From: Rhyzopertha dominica
Lineage: Eukaryota; Arthropoda; Insecta; Coleoptera; Bostrichidae
DNA: 64,000 bases
Direction of reading: 5' to 3'
Assembly (NCBI GenBank): GCA_025024175.1
Contig: QCXZ01000041.1
Span: 52,385,786 to 52,449,785 of the forward strand
The translations under genes and the position numbers were made by a program. Under the pieces are notes generated by a model. That model was given only the letters and a program-made list of their open reading frames with translations. It was not told the DNA's origin and searched no databases. Shown in pieces: positions 45,941 to 57,925 of the stretch. Each line of letters opens with the position of its first letter. Within the stretch, counting starts at the first letter, position 1.

Positions 45941-48389
45941 GTAAGGGACCTCCACGAGGAATAGTTAGTTGTGATACTGAAAAAGCTGTATTTTTGGAGG
46001 ACGTCCAAAGAATTCTGTTTCTTGGGAATTTTGATGATAAAAATTTGATTTGAACCAATCCATCTGTGTGGAGTTTTAATATAAGATAAATTATTTAATA
46101 ATCCAATGTCTTCAAGGTATGTTACGTTGTTTAAACTGCCACCAACTCCAACCTAAGTCTCCCGATAAGCCTGTAAACATATCCCGATTTTGCAAACTAC
46201 ATAAACAGACTTTCGTTTAAAGTTCATCCTATTTTCAGGTAAAATATTTGGCACTTTTCTTGAACTTGTCAAAAAATCTCGTTTTTTCCGGGAAAGAACC
46301 TGAAATTATTTAATCTAAAAACACTAGCATTAATGATATCCATTTATTTGCCGTTGATTGTGATGCTATTCTTGAAAATCTAAATCATGAAGTTAAAAGC
46401 CTTTTAATACCACATACAAATTCAATTTTAAATATATATGTCAAAAAATCAAAACAATTCAACCTTACTTCAACTACATCTAAACTATTTTTGTTTGGTT
46501 ATTTTAGACAAAACTGAGTACATCTATTAATAAAACAGCCGAATTCTTAAACGATGGAGATTTTGTATTAATTGCAAGTGACCAGAAAATCGAATTTAAT
46601 TCGTTATTAAAGATGCAATTGAAACAACCTTTTTTTTATTGCAAAAGGTCGTAATCATAATAGACCTTTCAGAATACTACTTTTTCATGTGGCTTTTGAA
46701 AAGGAAAAGAAAAGATTTTGCATTGGCTCAAGTTTATAGGTCCAGTTTCACCAAATATTTCTACATTATTTTTGTCTTACAGAATTCATATTTCATTTTA
46801 ACTATAGGTAGCTCAGGATTTCAGTTAGTCCATTACAAAGATAAAATTCAACCCTTAAAGGAACACCTCAAACGATTTGAAAAATATAAGAACACAGACA
46901 GTCTTGGAAAATGTAATTTTTTTGCACAGAAACTTGAAGAACTTCAGTGATAGCATATCATTTAGGTACAAAACACCTTCAGTGTAAATTCGAACACAAA
47001 AATCTTGTATACTTAACTGGAATCAATCATTATAACACGAATACCTAAACATCATCAAGATTTACACGATATTGCTTTCTTTGTGAAATCTACAAACCAT
47101 TTTATTTGACCATCATCATTTTCATAACTGTGGCCAAACGTATAAAACAAAAAAAAATCGAGGTAACCTTGCAATAAGCAAAATCTATTAAAGGTTTGTT
47201 TTTCTCACACCCATACTTGGAAATTAAGATTTTTATTTAAACTTCCCGTCTTATCTAGGCTAGATTATAAGATAATTATTGCTTTTGTCTACAATTGCAG
47301 TTGTTTTAAGCAGCAACCAAAAACAGGCTAATGTTTATGCAAATAAACAGGCGCCACTATTGAGGATGTTCTAAATCGAGCCATTACAAGCAGTTTGGTA
47401 CTTTGCTTCACTGATATAACACTAAATTGTTCATGGGGTCAAATCATATTTTCCGCCTTTTGAAACAGCAACATTGTAAGGCAATCTGTTTCGATAGCTT
47501 ATTATAACAACGATAACAGATTTGTGTCGCGAAATTCCCAATTTATTGAAAGGTTTCCTTAGAATTACATGTCGGCTATGATAACTTGCAAAGCCCGAGA
47601 ACATTCTAATAGCTCGATATGCAAATATGTCCGATATGTAGAAATGCTGTGATCGTTACTTTTCTCCTGAAGTATAAACAGATTGTAACAACTGAACGAA
47701 AAAATTTAGCGAACTTCTTGAATTTTTACCCAACCGTTGGGGACTCGTTGAAGATACAAGGTCAACGATCTCAACGTAAAAATACAAATACTCTGAGCGC
47801 ATTCCATCAATTAAAGACAGCATTCTTGCGCAAGTTTTATGAAATTAACATTTCATAATTGCTCGGGCAGTAATCTAGCGCGTTCATTGATTTAAAAGTG
47901 GATTCGATTTTTATTTCACTCCTTTTTTTGTACTACAAAAATAAATGACATGTTGTTTTGGTTAAATTTGCTCGTTTCTTACATTCTGTGAATCCTCTTT
48001 GTCACTATTAGGTACATTCGCTTCCTTTCTTCAATAAATCATTTTCTTTTGGATGCACTGTTGAATTTAAAGTTTGATGAACATTATTTCTACCCAAATC
48101 ATCATGCGGTTTGAAATATAAACAACTGCTCAGTCACTCATTAATACCCCTGGTCATTAATAACATTTCTTCTTATCTCGAGAAAATTTCGATCTTGAAG
48201 AATTTGCAAAAAATGTGCGGGATGAGAATGCTGCATCACAATTCGTCAAGTACAAGCTAAAGATGCTGCAACTGTTTTGTCATTAGTCTAATTCCCAAAA
48301 CCTCCGTGTAGTTCATCGAGAAAAACTGGAGTTTGTTTACTTCTAACATAATAAATAAAAATAGCCCCACAAAATAAAATTGCGAATCG

Positions 48390-49055
48390 AGTATAACAAT
48401 GTCATTCGTTTGACTAAAACAGTATCAGCTTTCCAATGCTTTTTGAGCCTCTCTAAGACCAAAATAAAGTACGTAAACCCTACGTTCCATATTGTTAATC
48501 TTGTTGGATGCTGCTTCACAAGCTCTGTTCGTTTAGATGCGTTAAAGGAAGGTAAACTCACAATTTAGTCTAGAAAAATCCCACATAATTTTCTCGCCAA
48601 AAGTCCAGCACGACACCAAACGTATGCCCAAAGGCAGTCTACACACTTCACTAATGTATGTTAAAAAACCACGACACAGTCTTTTTTGGCCAAAACCACC
48701 CGTAAAATCATTCCGTGCGAATAATTTTCCGAACGCTGCTTTACTATCGCGATGCCGTTGCATACTGAATAATAGTAACCTTGGGCACAAACACAGTTTT
48801 TCTTAGGTGACGCGTTGCACAAAAAACTGTTTATTACCTCAACGCCTGGGCGAGATGTTTTTTGCAACGAATAGTTCTAGTACAATAGATTGAAGCGACA
48901 GATGGCGTTGATACGGAATCTTGGGTGAAGTCCCTAGATTCAAATCGAGTAATGATGGAATTTGAAAACGATTTTAGGTAATACCTGTAGTAATTGAGGA
49001 ATTATTTAGACTGTTTATTAGTGTTCTATCTGTTAGTTGCCTAAAATCGCGGTCA
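48390..49055 (+). repeat. Unidentified dispersed repeat, copy A
   Basis: About 665 bp that aligns along its whole length, in the same orientation, with 59472-60195. Long shared blocks include AAAATAAAGTACGTAAACCC, GGTAAACTCACAATTTAG and CGACAGATGGCG. It has no conserved reading frame and no terminal inverted repeats that I can see. It lies inside cyclin D intron 1. Confidence 0.75.
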
Positions 49056-49481
49056 AACAATCAATTATGTTCGCTTTCGATTGAAATTTTACTTGATTAT
49101 TGTTTAACTCCAGCTTTTTGAGTTGGTGTCTGCTCTGCCATAAAATAATATAATATTTGCCATATCGCCATATCATAATTACGTATGGATTGACTCTAGG
49201 CCATCTTAATCGGTATTCCTACCCTGCAAATCCAGAAAAGAGGCAAGTTATGCCCGAAATTTTTTTTTCTTATAAGGCCTGGGGTGTTTATAACCAATCC
49301 TCGTTTTGTGACCAAAATTTTATCCAGAACCAATAATGTATGTATAGTAAATGCCCTAGTGTCATTTAAAATTATTACGTCTGTTTAAAATGCAAGGGTG
49401 GCCAACCACAAAAATCGTCTATCTGTAAAATGCACCGTAATCACACGAAAAAAATAGTTCCGCTAGATAATCCAAAATATA

Positions 49482-50713
49482 GGGTGGGACATCTAACGTT
49501 TGCATTTTGAAGTAGTGGTTATTTTGAGTTTGGCAACACTTCTGTCATTCGTGCTATGACAGAAATTTAATTTAATAGTTGACATTTACGAAATGGGTCG
49601 CTTTACGCTTGAACAAAATTGGGAAATATTGAAAACTTATTTCCAAAGTGGTGAATCTTCTGTCCAAACTGTAAGAGATTTACGTGGAAAATTCAGTAGA
49701 AATGAAATGCCTTCACGACAATTTGCGGATCAATTTGTCAAGCGAGTTCGTGAAACTGGATCGTTATTGAATAAACCAACACATTTACGTTCTTGTCCAG
49801 TGCATACAGCTGAAAACATTGCTGTTGTTGCTCGTAGTGTGCGTGAACAACCATCAACATCAACTCGTCATCGTTCTCAAGAATTGAACATTTCTCACAC
49901 TTCTCTCAGGAGAATTGTGCATAAAGATCTCGGTATGAAAGCCTACAAAGTTCATTTAGTCCAAGAAATAAAGCCTCATGACCATCCAATACGTTTTCGA
50001 TTCGCAGAATGGGCTAAAGGTCGTTTAGCTGAAGATGAGCATTTTTACCGAAAAATCGTGTTTTCAGATGAGGCTCATTTTCACCTTGCAGGCTATGTCA
50101 ATAAGCAAAATTGCCGTATTTGGGGATCAGAAAATCCACACGTGATTGTTGAGCAGCCAATGCATCCACAACGAGTGACTGTTTGGTGTGGATTTTGGTC
50201 AGGAGGCATCATTGGTCCATTTTTCTTCGAAAATGATGAAGGAGCCACCGTTACTGTCAATGGAGATCGTTACCGTGCCATGCTCAACGAATTTTTGTTT
50301 CCAAAAATTGAAGAGAATGGCATGGATGATGTTTGGTTTCAACAGGATGGTGCCACTTGCCATACAGCCAACATAACCATCGATCTTTTGCGAACTGTTT
50401 TTGAAAATCGAGTTATTAGCCGAAATGGTGATGTGTGTTACGTGAACCATCCAGAGACTATTGAGGCTTTGAAACAGAAAATCGAAGTTGCCATTCATGA
50501 AATTGAAGCCCAAACAATCGAAAATGTACTGAAAAATTGGGTTGATCGGATGGGGTACTGCAAAACCAGCCGTGGCAGTTATTTGAATGATGTCGTATTT
50601 CATTCATAAATGTAAAAGTTCAATCTTTCTAATAAACTTATAACTTTGAAAAAATATTCATTAATTTTTTATTTATAGCCGATCAAAAATGCAAATTTTA
50701 TATGGCCCACCCG
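49482..50713 (+). mobile_element. Mariner-like transposon in cyclin D intron 1
   Basis: About 1.23 kb with imperfect terminal inverted repeats. The left end starts GGGTGGGACATCTAACGTTT; the right end, reversed, starts GGGTGGGCCATATAAAATTT, and both continue GCATTTT. TA sits at the left border; the right border has one extra base before TTA. It encodes the 338-codon transposase ORF at 49593-50609. Confidence 0.88.
49593..50609 (+). CDS. Mariner-like transposase, uninterrupted but missing the third catalytic Asp
   Basis: 338 codons without a stop or frameshift. Residues 1-60 hold the first HTH, and residues 75-115 the second (SQELNISHTSLRRIVHKDLG). KIVFSDEAHFHLAGYVN carries the first catalytic Asp (D159). 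WCGFWSGGIIGPFFFEN follows, then FQQDGATCHTANITIDLL with the second Asp (D252; 92-residue spacing as in mariner). At residue 281 the frame jumps from VISRNGDV to CYVNHPETIEALK. Against the related transposase at 1623-2626, about 23 residues are absent, including the SPDLTPLDF block with the third Asp. DNA binding could survive but transposition could not. It is in sense orientation to cyclin D within intron 1. Intact reading suggests recent arrival of an internally deleted copy. Confidence 0.9.
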   Translation: MGRFTLEQNWEILKTYFQSGESSVQTVRDLRGKFSRNEMPSRQFADQFVKRVRETGSLLNKPTHLRSCPVHTAENIAVVARSVREQPSTSTRHRSQELNISHTSLRRIVHKDLGMKAYKVHLVQEIKPHDHPIRFRFAEWAKGRLAEDEHFYRKIVFSDEAHFHLAGYVNKQNCRIWGSENPHVIVEQPMHPQRVTVWCGFWSGGIIGPFFFENDEGATVTVNGDRYRAMLNEFLFPKIEENGMDDVWFQQDGATCHTANITIDLLRTVFENRVISRNGDVCYVNHPETIEALKQKIEVAIHEIEAQTIENVLKNWVDRMGYCKTSRGSYLNDVVFHS

Positions 50714-50725
50714 TTAGGTAAAGGG

Positions 50726-50935
50726 CGACCAGAGATATTGTGCGAGTAAATATGAAGGACGCAAAGGTAGATTACTACGAAAGTACTGAAGTTTTTGAAA
50801 ATTTCAATGCAGTAATTGTATTAGACAATGCGCCTTATCATTCTTCTCAGATTGAAAAATACCAAATACGTCTTCAAATAAAGAAGAAACAAAGCTTTTC
50901 TTTTAAAACACGACTTATATTTTGAAGAATGTTAT
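50726..50935 (+). mobile_element. DDE transposase fragment (shared family)
   Basis: It reads KDAKVDYYESTEVFENF, then NAVIVLDNAPYHSSQIEKYQ with the second catalytic Asp. After a frameshift KHDLYFEECYTE follows. It matches the copy at 36883-37709 (VIVMDNASCHS, EDLYFEEDYTK). It begins 13 bp after the mariner-like element ends. Confidence 0.65.
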
Positions 50936-51179
50936 ACACAGAAATAACTCTTGGAGTTTCCAGAAACAAAATGAGCTGGATCAAAAATTCCAAGAAATCG
51001 ATGAAGGGGTTGTATAGAAAGGGCCCAAATAGCCTCCACACAAAGCCTGCTTGGCAATGGAAAGCTTTTTTGAAGGTCGTACGTAACTTTATTTTTTTTT
51101 TTTTTGCTAGAGGTTTCTCCGAGACCGTTGTTTTAAAGGCTCTTCCGCTTATTTTTGCCCACACTATCACCTCTTTCTT

Positions 51180-51560
51180 TAACATCTAAGTGACAGTTTC
51201 TGTCCCGTTCCTCCCGGAGGAGACCTCCATCAGCACGATTTCAACTGAACCTTCCGGAATCTGCAAGTCGAAGCTCCGGGCCATGGACGGCGGCTGTTGC
51301 CAACCGGGGGTTGCCCCAGGTGACCACACATCAGCCGCCGGTTCTTGACCCGGAATGCCTGGCCCGCTTGTTAAAGGGACATTTAAATCGCTCACGGCTT
51401 ACGTCCGCACGAATTATGCTTATTACGTGGAATTCACACGTTAACCCGCATTTGAAATTTTAAAACGCCACCGTATGTGAATCGCCGACGATCAGCTGTT
51501 TTCGAAACACAACGCGGCGGGGCTCGCTTAGGCTAGCATAATTTACGAAAGAATGCTGTG
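51180..51560. other. GC-rich unassigned island in cyclin D intron 1
   Basis: Elevated GC. A 69-codon minus-strand ORF (51395-51186) is Pro/Gly rich (GPGIPGQEPAADVWSPGATP), without known homology. It is possibly regulatory or unique DNA. Confidence 0.3.
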
Positions 51561-52039
51561 CTATTTGTGATTTTTTCTAGGAAAATGGAATGATGGTTTC
51601 TTTCTTTGGGTCCAGACGAGCTTTTTCAACTCGATTTCAGTTATCTTTTCTCCGGATATCAACAAAATCTAAATAATTTTCTTACATCTATAAACTCGTT
51701 ACATAATTCTTAGTTACGAAACAGAAGTTGATAATAAAATTTAAAAATTTTAAAAAATTAAATTAAATTTTAAAAGTATAAAAATATAGACATTCTAACT
51801 ACAAATTCTTCCTTAGCGAATAATTTATTACCATTTAAACATACTTTCACTTTGGACAATTTAACAAGTTTACATTTTTGTAATTAACCATCAAAATTAA
51901 ACTATTTAGAAAATTTGAAATGACCAAAATTGGACAATACTAAACGATTTTTGCAAGTTTAGTTGTCCCATTCTAAATTTTCTATTTGAACGCTAATTTT
52001 TATGCTGATGGTTTGAAAGTTGCTTTCCATTTTCAGTCA

Positions 52040-52200
52040 AGATTACTTGTTTAGTCTTTAATTCCATTTTATAAGTTTGACAATGTCATAGTGCTTTCCT
52101 CTAGTTTATAATATGGTACTGACGATGGCATATTCGCCGAAAGCGCTCTACCTGATAATAAATATATTGTGGATTAAACTTGGTGAAGTTATTTAACAAG
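52040..52200. other. Possible retroelement 3' end
   Basis: The phrase GACGATGGCATATTCGCCGA, followed by an AAATATATTGTGGATTAA tail, resembles the 3' noncoding ends of insect retroelements. I could not confirm a partner copy in this window. Confidence 0.25.
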
Positions 52201-53636
52201 AATGAATTCAAGAAATCCACGTAGAGCAAAATGGATCAGTTTTCAACGTTTATCTTTATCCTACTGCCATAACTTATTGTTAAGTGATTGATTTCTGCAA
52301 CTGTCTTAACAGCAATTGTCACTTTATTGACATCACTTTGGCTTTATGAGTTGTATTTTAACCTGTGTTTTAGGGACACCCATATTATACAATGAGGAAG
52401 TCATATCTGCCATCATGTAGTTGCCACAGTGCATGATTCCATAATTCAGTATACAGGGTGGTCATTTTTAAATTTTGGATGTGATTAACCTTTGTATTTG
52501 TTAGTATTTCGTGGTTGTTTGAGTTTGTAACAAGTATTTAAAGTGAAAATGCCGAGGCATAATTTTTAAGAAAACATCAGGAATTGTATCAATGATGAAA
52601 AGCGTACTGCAACACGCACCCATAAAACAAAATCAAAATACACCAAGTAAAAAAGCGTGGACTGCAGTTGGCATATCGCTCCCTCTAGATGTGTTACTGG
52701 TGTCTCAAATTTATCCTATTTTAGGCTATTTAAGCAACTTAGTTTTGGATGACTTTTTAACAGTTACGAAAACGGAATAGCTTCATAAGCTTTCATTCAG
52801 AATTACTGAAAACTGATCCATTAACTTTAGTGGGAATGATCTATTACATTAAATAAACGTATTTTCACATCGCTTTTAGGCGATATTTGGTGTAATGTTT
52901 ATATTTCAAGATCGTTTAACGCTAGATAAAAGATGAAACAACTGATTTGTATTAGATGGTATTCCGCCACAATTTGGTAAAAATGTCTCTAGATATCTGA
53001 ATAATATCTTTAGTCTTCTTAAGTTTTATCTTGTATTCAGATAGAGTAAAGACCTTTTTAGCAATTACGCCTATTCTGTTAGCTTAAATATCACGGATGG
53101 TTCGTTTAATATCCAGTCTTGAAAGAGGTTAAAGAATACTCTTAGTAGTTTATATCCTTACAAAGATAATTCCTTTGTACGATCACTATATTGTCATGAC
53201 AGCACAGCAAAGAAGCAAAGTTTCAAATCTACCAAGAGCTTGTTTTTAATTTCCTGGGCAAATTATGTAAATGCTGAGCTAGCTAATAACAATTTCCAGT
53301 TTCTTTGTGCTGCCACACACTAAGAGAAAATCCACCGTATCGGATATTATGTAAAATCTCCAATTCAGCGGTTATATATTAAAATAAATCGGCCCGACTT
53401 CTAAAGACGCTAACAAGCGGCCTTCCCAGAACCTCCTTATACCTGGTGCTCGCTGTCCAAAATTGCAGACCTTGAGAGCAATGAGTTGGCACATGCCAAG
53501 CACATTTCAGCAGTTAAACTAGATTGGCAGCCATAAAAAGCATTCCGAAATCGAAAGCTGGGGTTTTTGTCAGGGCAGGCCCAAAGCAGTAAAGTTTATT
53601 ACTTCGATCCGTCCTAATTTCTGTTCTTCTTTGCAG

Positions 53637-53852
53637 GTGTGTGAGGAACAAAAGTGCCAAGAGGAAGTCTTCACGTTAGCAATGAACTATATGAACAGAT
53701 TCTTAGTGGTTTGTAGGATAAAAAAGAACCAGTTACAGTTGTTAGGGACCGCTTGTATGTTAATCGCGTCGAAATTGCGGGAGGCCAGGCCATTGCGGGC
53801 CGAAAAATTAGTCTTCTACACCGATCACAGTATTACAATACAGGAATTATGG
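53637..53852 (+). CDS. CycD: Cyclin D, exon 2 (core of cyclin box)
   Basis: 72 codons in phase 0 at both ends, with acceptor TTCTTTGCAG and donor GTAAGT. It begins VCEEQKCQEEVFTLAMNYMN, the most diagnostic cyclin D sequence, completing the MMEVCEEQKC junction with exon 1. RFLVVCRIKKNQLQLLGTAC, MLIASKLREARPLRAEKLVF and YTDHSITIQELW follow. The Lys in ASKL is the equivalent of the residue that contacts the CDK in human cyclin D1 (K112), and TDHSI corresponds to YTDNSI. No stops or gaps occur. This gives helices 2 to 4 of the cyclin-N fold. Confidence 0.96.
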
Positions 53853-54021
53853 GTAAGTGGTTGTTTAGCTAGCTTGAAAACTATAGAAATCGGAAAGCTG
53901 AAATATTTATCCTCCCTACAGATCGTTGTTAGTGATAAAGTTTGTGTGTATTTGGCAGAATTTTACAGTTTTGACGCTCATATACAGGACACGTTTATTC
54001 TGAGAAATGATAGGTACCTTA

Positions 54022-54410
54022 TAAGATAATATTTTGTCGGATAGATCGCTGTCTCTTGAAAACACTGACAAAAAATTAATAGTCTGGCATTTCGATTACA
54101 CCTGTAATCTTTGTCAAAGACGNAGAACCTCAAAATTTGCCTGGCACAAGTTCAAACAAAATTTTGAAAGTAAATAAATCACCAAGGATGCGAGACGTCA
54201 TAGAAACAACGTGCCAACCTGATAAAAAAGGAACCTAACGATGAAAAAGGAACTACCTACCTACTAGATATACACGAACTACTTGATAAAAGATAACTAC
54301 AAAATAGCCTTCCAAATGTCACCTAACTCATAATTTCCACAATCCCTATTAAAATTATTAGTATTCCTACAAATTTCTATAGCTTCTTGTATTAGACGTT
54401 TGTGATAGAT
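54022..54410 (-). mobile_element. Penelope-like 3' fragment in cyclin D intron 2
   Basis: Nearly identical to the left (3') part of the Penelope copy at 39632-40436: the arm with AGATCGCTGTCTC, the 3' noncoding part, and the last coding codons (HKRLIQEAIEI on the minus strand). It keeps 17 bases deleted from that copy. It abuts a DDE transposase fragment directly at 54411. Confidence 0.8.
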
Positions 54411-55060
54411 AGCTTATCTAGACGAAACGTGGTTTAATTCGTATGATGCAATAAAAAAGGGTTGAGTAGATCATTTAGAAAAGTGTGTGTTAGATGTGCC
54501 AGTGGGCAAAGGGCACCCTATTATTATATTGCACGCAGGATCAAAGAAATACACTAATAGAGAATGTACCTGCAAACAGTGTAATAATAATGGACAACGC
54601 CGGCTACCATTCAGTACAAAAAAAATCCAAATAGAGGCAGTCGAAAACAAGAGATTATGGACGTCTTATAGGGAAACATGATCTGTATTTTGAAGATTGT
54701 AACTATACGAAAGAAGAGTTGTCGGAAGTACTAAGAACTAAAAATTTTAAAAAAGAATATGAAGCATCGGCTTCCACCCTATCATTATATTTTTAATTCT
54801 CTTGAACTGATGTGGGCAGAATTAAAGGGAAATTTAAGGAGAAAAATACAAATCCCAAATTCAGTGCAGGCACCGTAAACTTAATTGAAGAAGAGGTCAA
54901 TAAAGTAAATGAAATTACTTGGGCAAATTGTGTCCCTCATGTAATTAAAATCGAAGATAATTATCGCGCCAAACTTGTGCAAGAATTAGTTATAAATCTA
55001 AAAAGCGACAGTAGTGATGAAGAATTCTGTGATAGTGATTGTGACCATAATTAATTTAGT
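54411..55060 (+). pseudogene. DDE transposase remnant (shared family, intron 2)
   Basis: It starts YLDETWFNSYDAIKKG with the first catalytic Asp; LDVPVGKGHPIIILHAGSKK follows. The second-Asp block is scrambled (NNNGQRRLPFS). HYIFNSLELMWAELKG keeps the Glu of the NPIE block across a frameshift. An open stretch at 54812-55054 then gives KNTNPKFSAGTVNLIEEEVN, NCVPHVIKIEDNYRAKLVQE and an acidic end, SDSSDEEFCDSDCDHN. This is the same family as 36883-37709, with several frameshifts. Confidence 0.75.
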
Positions 55061-55149
55061 GTGAATTATCTACCTGTGTAGTTTTTGTCGTAAATACAGT
55101 ACATATTATTTAATCAAGATATGTGCAAATTGCTATTATTATTCTTTTA

Positions 55150-57000
55150 ATATGGCCCTGGAAACTGTCACCGGCGCTGCAATTTATGGCTTGCTGGTGA
55201 GACGATGGGATTGCCGTAAACAGCCCAAAAAGTTAAATACTATATTGAGCCATAAAATTCTTCCAAATATAGACAAACTTAAGTGGAAAACGTGGTTCTT
55301 TACCTATGCCGTCTCCCCAACGTTCTTAATTGAGTTCCTTGTGGATCTGACTTATTTACCTTCTTATCAACAAGGAAGTTCCATAATGCAAACGCACTTA
55401 TCAACGTGAGATCCAAAAAACCGTCTCGGGTACTACTGGCTCCTCTGACAATGGACGTCTCGTCGCTTTATTATAGCTATTGGCCTAAAGAACAATCGCG
55501 CTCGCTGATTGGACGGCAATAAGGAAGGGAAGCGAGCTTTCCGAGCTTCGCCAGAGAAAAATGGGTCAAGCCCAGAAGAAACAAAGGAAGCAGTTTCGTT
55601 ATCAATCGGCATCCGGCTCCGTTTCCCAGAATCCCGCTATATTCGGTGGAGATCACAGGCGAAATATCTGGCTTTAATTGGACCGCCAGTAAAATAAAAT
55701 TCATGAATGGACGCTTTATTTACTTGGCTTGATAGTGCGGCTCCACACACAGCTGATTCAGTGGCCTTTGCGAAAGAATCCATGGTTTTAAGGTCAATTT
55801 TCGCGATTGTGATAAGTAGAGGTCAGAAAGGAACGGGCATTCTTGGACGGCGTGAAATACAACGACTTCCGATTTGGGGAATGTTGATTTTTGATGATAA
55901 AGCTAGAACCTGAATCAGAACTACATTCCAAAATCACATATTATTATACGTGTGGTTCTTTGGTCAATATACTCGGTGTCCCTAGCTGAAAACCACCTCA
56001 ATCTTTTGAGCATGAATGCATAAATGAATACATTTGAAGCTCACATTCTATCCATACAAAATAGAGACAGACAAGTCATGATGATCGAAGGAGACAAAGA
56101 AGATTTCAAATTAGAGAACCCTACGTTTCTTCATCCTCGAGCATGCTCTCCTGGTTTTGAGGCAGCCTTTCGGCAGCGGGTCTGTGCCCTTTGTGCTTGA
56201 ATTCGAGACCAAACAAACATAAAAAAGGTAGCCGATAAAGAAACTCTAATTCACATATCCGGTGCCTTATCGAGTTCATATAACGTATAAATAGCTATGT
56301 GACGTGTTATTTATTCTGCTGTTGTATAATTAAAATGTTCCCAGGAATTCTGCCGCCACTAGTAATCTGCATAGCACAAAGCAAATCAAAAACACGTGTT
56401 TTATGGCTTTCAAAATTGTTCGAGGTCCAATCATTACTCTTTAATTTATATAGGTACTTGTTTCACTCAAAAATATTGATATTTTTTGGGGTTCACTTCT
56501 TCTTTTTTTTCTTTGTGATGCAATGCTGCTTTGGTAACAACTGTATTCTAGATTTTACATCATAAATTTAATTCCTAATTGCAGTACTTTCTATCTTGAA
56601 AATGATTTTTGCATCTTCTTGTCTACCTTCCACAAATGCCCTACGATTCCCTAGCAGCTAATTGAAATCTTCCTTCCCATTGCAACAGATCGTACCGACA
56701 ATCCCCCAAATCAGCTGATTCGTCAGCTGTTAAGCGCCGTCGCCAAATTATCTTTATTGTTTATGCTAAATTACTTGACCAAGTTATCGTTCGTTGAACC
56801 CGACGCGTTGTGTTGCCTTTTTGACGACGATCTCCATACGGAACCCCGCACCTGTCTCTCTACCTGTCGCACAGGTAGGGTCAACCTTCCGGGAACGTAC
56901 GCCCTTTTTCCACACACGATCTGTTTGAGCGCCACGGGGCGCCAGCCAGTGACGTGCGGTCGCAATTATCTATTTTGGCGCCTCTGCATGCAAAACGGTG
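55150..57000. other. Intron 2 sequence, no element recognised
   Basis: GC-rich patches lie at 55500-55700 and 56660-56990. ORFs at 55152-55409 and 56757-57011 have no recognised domains. Confidence 0.35.
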
Positions 57001-57269
57001 CCATAAATTAGCATTAGTTTGATTTCGAGCTTGATTGCATTTGAATATAGTATGTAGTTCGCCTGGCAGTTGTTTATTCATCAGAAGGGAACGTGGACAG
57101 CTGACCCTGCAGGATCAGAGTAACTCAAAAAGGACCTGGAGGGATCTGGTGACCTTATACCCTAAAACAGTCTCATTCTTGACGAGTATTCATTCAGTAA
57201 TTTTTTAACGCATACACTAAACAGTAGCAACAGCATTAGCGAAAATTTAGCTGAAATACTGATTTAAAG

Positions 57270-57790
57270 TGCAAGCAGTATGCATAGTGGATGTGCATAT
57301 TCCAACCGATAGAAAAGCGAGTGCTAATGGAAGACAAATGAAGAAAAAACAGGAATGTCGAATATCCCTCCGTATTTTCACCATAATACTAAATCAAGCT
57401 CTCCAAAAAACCATAATCAACATGGAAAACCTTTACAAGCAGGAGAATGAAATAGCAACATCTTGATAAGAGATCCTTCCAGCACAACAATCCTAGAAAC
57501 AGGTACAAAATACAAGATAGGGAACTTGATAAAGATTTTATATACAGCAATCGTTATGCCAGTTATGACATACGGAGTGAAAAATGCCGCAACAACAAAG
57601 CAATAAATGAAAACGAGAAAACCCAACAGCAAAAAGAAAAGAATAAAAACATACGTGATGAAATACTGGGGACACTTCCAAAGAAGAGAGGTAGACCACA
57701 TATTAAGAAAGGCCCGGGAGCTAAGTGGAGACAAACTAAAAAAAACAACTATAGAAAGGATAATCCAGAAATATTCTGCTTTTAAATAAT
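57270..57790 (+). mobile_element. RTE-like LINE C-terminal fragment
   Basis: It reads RISLRIFTIILNQALQKT, then after frameshifts ILYTAIVMPVMTYGVKNAAT. KTYVMKYWGHFQRREVDHIL and RKARELSGDK follow. Those are the PxxTYGxE and GHLxRxxD blocks of RTE/CR1-type LINE C-termini. The same tail region is found at 31990-32487. Confidence 0.65.
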
Positions 57791-57799
57791 GGATAGTTG

Positions 57800-57925
57800 A
57801 ACATTGTTGAACAGCTAAACCTAGAGGATTTAAATCAGGCCTCTATAGACCACTTTCTAGTGTCACCCAGAGTTCTAATCTAGGCCCCACCCTATTCATT
57901 ACTAACGATCTCCCCGATCATACAC
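57800..57925 (+). mobile_element. LINE reverse-transcriptase scrap
   Basis: It reads SVTQSSNLGPTLFITNDLPD, matching the [22 protein letters not shown] box of LINE RTs with substitutions. It lasts only about 25 residues. Confidence 0.55.

Larger units (their letters stand above)
45941..53636 (+). other. CycD: Cyclin D intron 1 (7.7 kb)
   Basis: Bounded by GTAAGG and TTGCAG. It holds an unassigned repeat copy (48390-49055), a mariner-like element (49482-50713), a DDE fragment (50726-50930) and a GC-rich island (51180-51560). 46000-48330 and 52200-53600 contain nothing I recognise. A possible LINE RT scrap (DIHLFAVDCDAILENLNHEV) lies near 46332-46391. Confidence 0.85.

Noticed and set aside
46639..46950. 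103-codon ORF in cyclin D intron 1
   Set aside because: Hydrophobic and Lys-rich without known motif; probably chance in AT-rich intron sequence.
51186..51395. Pro/Gly-rich 69-codon minus-strand ORF
   Set aside because: Composition is explained by the GC-rich patch and no homology is recognised; it lies inside an intron.
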